This document shows positions 6,339 through 8,140 of a stretch of 8,140 nt of DNA, one piece after another (the first letter of the stretch is position 1; every line of letters starts with the position of its first letter). The notes beneath the pieces were generated by a model. It ran no database searches. It was not told where the DNA came from and worked only from the letters and a program-made list of their open reading frames with translations. Origin of the DNA: Acidobacteriaceae bacterium. Lineage in GTDB: Bacteria > Acidobacteriota > Terriglobia > Terriglobales > Acidobacteriaceae. The stretch lies in the NCBI GenBank assembly GCA_003162255.1, contig PMMJ01000237.1, positions 5,689 to 13,828 on the forward strand, written 5' to 3'. The translations under genes and the position numbers were made by a program.

Positions 6339-6857
6339 TCAGGCCGTCTTCCTCGAGGCCATCGCCTCCGCCGGCGTCTCGCTGTCGCTGATCCACTCCC
6401 AGACGCGCCGGCCCCGCTCGTTGCTCAGGCTGCGCGCCTCGCCATAATCCACCAGCCGATTCAGAACGGTTGTGACCGAGGCCAGCGGATCCTTGTGCCG
6501 CGCCAGGATTGCCGGGGCATATCGTTCCAGCTCCAAGCAAACCTCGCGAGCCCCCAGCGGACGCCGCACTTCCATCAGCACCCTTCGGCACGCCTTGGTG
6601 AAGCCGGGCTGGCGGCCATTCGGCTTACGATCGATCAGTTCCAGTAAATCGTCACCCAGCACCTGGTCGCCGAAAAGATTCGCCAATCCCGCGATCGTCT
6701 GCTTCACCGTGCCAATGCGCTTCATCACCTCGGCGCGCTGCCGCATGAGTTGGAGGAGTTCTTCGTGCGCCGCCTTCACCACCTGCTGCGCCGAAATGCT
6801 ATTGGCTTGAGCATCGATCGCGTGCAAACCATCGCAGCCGCTCTTTCCGACTTCCAT
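6339..6857 (-). CDS. Coiled-coil/winged-helix protein of unknown function
   Basis: The 172-residue product has a probable amphipathic helical N-terminal half (about 22-62, ISAQQVVKAAHEELLQLMRQ and onward) and a C-terminal half (about 86-157) that looks like a winged helix. Its helices are FTKACRRVLMEV, GAREVCLELE and ASVTTVLNRLVDYGEAR, the last resembling a recognition helix with a following wing, ending in WEWIS. Arg/Lys-rich stretches (RKPNGRQP, NERGRR) suit nucleic-acid binding. I associate this layout with uncharacterised acidobacterial proteins and assign no specific function. The start is well supported by GGGAGGAG at 6864-6871. It reads alone, with 263 bp to the methyltransferase start and about 277 bp to the PPOX gene stop. 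Confidence 0.75.
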   Translation of the reverse strand: MEVGKSGCDGLHAIDAQANSISAQQVVKAAHEELLQLMRQRAEVMKRIGTVKQTIAGLANLFGDQVLGDDLLELIDRKPNGRQPGFTKACRRVLMEVRRPLGAREVCLELERYAPAILARHKDPLASVTTVLNRLVDYGEARSLSNERGRRVWEWISDSETPAEAMASRKTA

Positions 6858-6991
6858 AAACCTCTCCTCCCGAAAACAGACAACGACCTCGATTGTCTTC
6901 TAATACGGAAAAGAATCCTCCGAAGTTCCGTTGTCAGTTGGACTCATTTTCAAAGGAAAGGTTATCCGGGAAAGGGATGGATCGTGTGGCA

Positions 6992-7073
6992 CGGGCGCCC
7001 CCGCCCGCGGCCCTTAGGCTCCGTCTAAAAGACGAAGACGCAGGCGTCGTATCAGGCCATCGCTTCAGCGACG
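6992..7073. repeat. Run of four short palindromes (REP-like cluster)
   Basis: Four inverted repeats stand in a row: CGGGCG-CCCC-CGCCCG (6992-7007), CGTCT-AAA-AGACG (7022-7034), GACGC-AG-GCGTC (7037-7048) and TCGCT-TC-AGCGA (7060-7071). All have perfect arms of five or six bases. The segment lies between the stop of the PPOX gene and the start of the winged-helix gene and codes for nothing plausible. It resembles intergenic palindromic repeats of the REP/MITE-remnant type; family membership needs a genome-wide comparison. Confidence 0.5.
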
Positions 7074-7087
7074 CCGCGAGTCATTCG

Positions 7088-7111
7088 AAATCAAACGCCC
7101 CTTTTGGGGGC
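7088..7111 (-). terminator. Intrinsic terminator of the PPOX oxidoreductase gene
   Basis: On the minus strand a GC stem (GCCCC paired with GGGGC, with an A-rich loop, 7097-7111) is followed by a T-rich tail, GTTTGATTT (7088-7096). It starts 22 bases after the stop codon at 7134. Confidence 0.55.
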
Positions 7112-7133
7112 TGGACATCTTTGCGCAGCCCGT

Positions 7134-7532
7134 CTAGCCCATCACCGTCGTGTGCTCCGGCCGGATCTTGTAAAGCACGCGAACCTCTCCCGGCTGCGAG
7201 TACGGATACTTGTCCACTCCCATGTACTTCTTCGCCATCTTGTCGATGTGCTGCGCGGCGCCCTCTTCGGTAATCTCAACCACGGTGCCGCGGATCTCCA
7301 GATAGCGATAAGGATTGTCGGGATCGACAATGGCGAGCGCAACCCGCGGATCGCGCCGCACGTTGCGATCCTTCTGCCGCCCGCGTGCCGAGTTGAAGAT
7401 GACGTGTTGCCCGTCGAAGTCGCACCACACGGGAGTGACCTGCGGCCGTCCGTCGGGCATGAGGGTGCCCAGACTAGCAAAAGCGCGCTTCTGGAAAAGA
7501 TCGGCGTATTTTTCAGGAATGACGTTGGACAT
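7134..7532 (-). CDS. PPOX-class (F420/FMN-type) oxidoreductase
   Basis: The 132-residue product is a single split-barrel domain of the pyridoxamine-5'-phosphate-oxidase-like superfamily, the usual length for the small F420-dependent PPOX group (Rv1155-like). Telling segments are ASLGTLMPDGRPQVTPVW (19-36), the ligand-side strand HVIFNSARGRQKDRNVRRDPRVAL (43-66) with the Lys-x-x-Asn-x-x-x-Asp-Pro-Arg pattern, YRYLEIRGTVVEI (75-87) and a closing strand VRVLYKIRPE. Such enzymes reduce small substrates in the cytoplasm using F420 or FMN as a homodimer; the cofactor and substrate cannot be decided here. The ATG start is supported by GAGGAG at 7541-7546, eight bases upstream. A TATAAT lies 54 bases upstream and a terminator follows, so it looks like a single-gene transcript. 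Confidence 0.88.
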   Translation of the reverse strand: MSNVIPEKYADLFQKRAFASLGTLMPDGRPQVTPVWCDFDGQHVIFNSARGRQKDRNVRRDPRVALAIVDPDNPYRYLEIRGTVVEITEEGAAQHIDKMAKKYMGVDKYPYSQPGEVRVLYKIRPEHTTVMG

Positions 7533-7565
7533 CGCTACCTCTCCTCTAGATTAAAACTCATTGTC

Positions 7566-7592
7566 GGCGGATCGATTGCCGCCCCGATTATA
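7566..7592 (-). promoter_or_regulatory. -10 box and inverted repeat upstream of the PPOX gene
   Basis: Minus-strand TATAAT occupies 7587-7592; no matching -35 was found. Just downstream, at the expected transcription start, GGCGG (7566-7570) and CCGCC (7579-7583) form an inverted repeat around an ATCGAT-containing centre, a possible operator or 5'-leader hairpin. Confidence 0.4.
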
Positions 7593-7734
7593 GATGCCCG
7601 AAGCAAGACGGGGACGCATCGTTTTCCCTTTTCCGTCGTCAAATCGTGAACAACATCTGCGCGAAGTGACTTCCGGTCCCGTCTCCCGGACGGCTACAAT
7701 CATAAGCTCGACCGAACCAGCGGCGCCATGCCCG

Positions 7735-7762
7735 GTGACTCGTGCCCAGTGACTCGTGACCC
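7735..7762. repeat. Four heptanucleotide tandem units
   Basis: Consecutive 7-bp units read GTGACTC, GTGCCCA, GTGACTC, GTGACCC, also readable as two imperfect 14-bp copies. The period is the same as that of the 1501-1599 repeats but the unit differs. Confidence 0.7.
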
Positions 7763-7776
7763 GGCTGTCGGCGTAT

Positions 7777-7919
7777 CGGTAGTGGCTCAGTTTCGCGATG
7801 CAGGCGACAAGAGGCTGAACCACCAAGGATGCCAGGTATCACTAAGGCCTTCGGTCTCTTTCCTTCGTGTACCTTCGTGGCCTTGGTGGTTAACGGTTTC
7901 GCAAACTGCGCCACTACCG
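7777..7919. repeat. 143-bp nested inverted repeat (MITE/REP-like)
   Basis: The outer arms 7777-7793 and 7903-7919 match in 16 of 17 positions (CGGTAGTGGC[T/G]CAGTTT). The inner arms AACCACCAAGG (7818-7828) and CCTTGGTGGTT (7881-7891) are perfect. The inner interval also shows degenerate pairing (AGGTA-CAC-AAGG on one side, its complement on the other) and short repeated CCTTCGTG units at 7862-7869 and 7872-7879. No coding sequence fits. This could be a non-autonomous element or a structured RNA; target-site duplications were not evident. Confidence 0.65.
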
Positions 7920-7934
7920 GCATATCCCATGGGT

Positions 7935-7962
7935 TTGCGTTTTTCTAAATCCCAAGTAAAAT
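7935..7962 (+). promoter_or_regulatory. Candidate promoter of the SAM-adenosyltransferase gene
   Basis: TTGCGT (7935-7940) and TAAAAT (7957-7962) are separated by 16 bases. The -10 matches five of six consensus bases but the -35 only three. A Shine-Dalgarno GGAGGG follows at 7975-7980, ten bases before the ATG at 7991. Confidence 0.35.
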
Positions 7963-7990
7963 AGTAGTCTTTTCGGAGGGTTGCGGCTTC

Positions 7991-8140
7991 ATGAGTATGA
8001 CATTGACCCCAGCAGGAAAATCGAGGCGAATATTATGTCTATGGTTTGCCTTTTTTTTGTTTCTGGCCGCGAGCCCTCTTCCGGCGCAGCAGTCCGTCCC
8101 CCAGCCTCCGCCCACCGTCGTCTTCATGACCGATTTCGGC
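7991..8140 (+). CDS. Exported SAM-hydroxide adenosyltransferase (DUF62), 3'-partial
   Basis: Fifty codons are visible before the window ends. Residues 1-13 form a basic n-region (K10, R12, R13), 14-27 a hydrophobic core (ILCLWFAFFLFLAA), and PLPA (29-32) a signal-peptidase-type cleavage site before QQ, so export is predicted. After a Pro-rich linker the mature chain begins PTVVFMTDFG. The TDFG at a first beta strand is the hallmark start of the SAM hydroxide adenosyltransferase / SAM-dependent halogenase family (PF01887), which turns SAM plus water into adenosine and methionine, or into halogenated adenosine in fluorinases and chlorinases. Only about ten residues of the domain are visible, so the family call is moderate. 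The start is supported by GGAGGG at 7975-7980. A second ATG two codons on is less well spaced. Codons 21-23 contain a run of eight T. Confidence 0.6.
   Translation, partial: MSMTLTPAGKSRRILCLWFAFFLFLAASPLPAQQSVPQPPPTVVFMTDFG

Larger units (their letters stand above)
7533..7990. other. 458-bp gap without genes, rich in repeats
   Basis: The divergent gap between the PPOX gene and the SAM-adenosyltransferase gene holds the promoter regions of both, a heptad-repeat block (7735-7762) and a nested inverted repeat (7777-7919). Short open frames here (for example 7551-7826 on the minus strand) mostly translate these repeats and have no family-like sequence. Between about 7600 and 7730 I see nothing specific. 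Confidence 0.6.

Noticed and set aside
6222..6647. Plus-strand 141-codon frame opposite the winged-helix gene
   Set aside because: It is antisense to a gene with a strong ribosome site and a coherent domain; no family-like pattern was seen.
7551..7826. 91-codon minus-strand open frame upstream of the PPOX gene
   Set aside because: It translates the heptad repeats, carries no recognisable domain and overlaps the predicted promoter of the PPOX gene.

Overview
The window is a GC-rich bacterial chromosome segment with well-spaced genes. Its protein families point to Acidobacteriota (Terriglobia/Koribacter-like): a TonB-type protein with a receiver-like front end, a kinase-like protein with PEGA repeats, a winged-helix protein of a type I associate with acidobacteria, and an exported SAM-hydroxide adenosyltransferase. 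This assignment is inference from recognised families, because no marker gene is present.

Layout: (1) 1-1494, + strand: 3' part of a receiver-like/TonB-C membrane protein. (2) 1501-1599: inverted pair of 7-bp tandem repeats between two convergent genes. (3) 1600-2064, - strand: stand-alone cyclic-nucleotide-binding-fold protein without a DNA-binding domain. (4) 2065-2206: gap with a CRP-consensus-like palindrome and a two-tier hairpin. (5) 2207-4738, - strand: one-pass membrane protein with a kinase fold whose catalytic residues are lost (pseudokinase) and three PEGA-like repeats outside. (6) 4984-6075, - strand: SAM methyltransferase split by an in-frame TAA, with the C-terminal remnant still readable in the same frame. 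(7) 6339-6857, - strand: coiled-coil/winged-helix protein of unknown role. (8) 6990-7111: run of small hairpins ending in a terminator-like stem. (9) 7134-7532, - strand: PPOX-fold flavin/F420 oxidoreductase. (10) 7533-7990: gap with a -10 box, heptad repeats and a 143-bp nested inverted repeat. (11) 7991-8140, + strand: start of a secreted SAM-hydroxide adenosyltransferase (DUF62).

No operon or named pathway ties all the genes together. The most suggestive unit is 1-4738. Two convergent genes encode proteins of the same plan (cytoplasmic signalling-type domain, Pro/Ala-rich linker, one membrane helix, Pro/Ala-rich periplasmic linker, periplasmic beta domain), with a ligand-binding protein lacking an output domain between them. 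A joint role in sensing or mechanically coupling the cell envelope is an inference. The right half is rich in intergenic palindromes and short-period repeats, which suggests a region that accumulates non-coding repeats.
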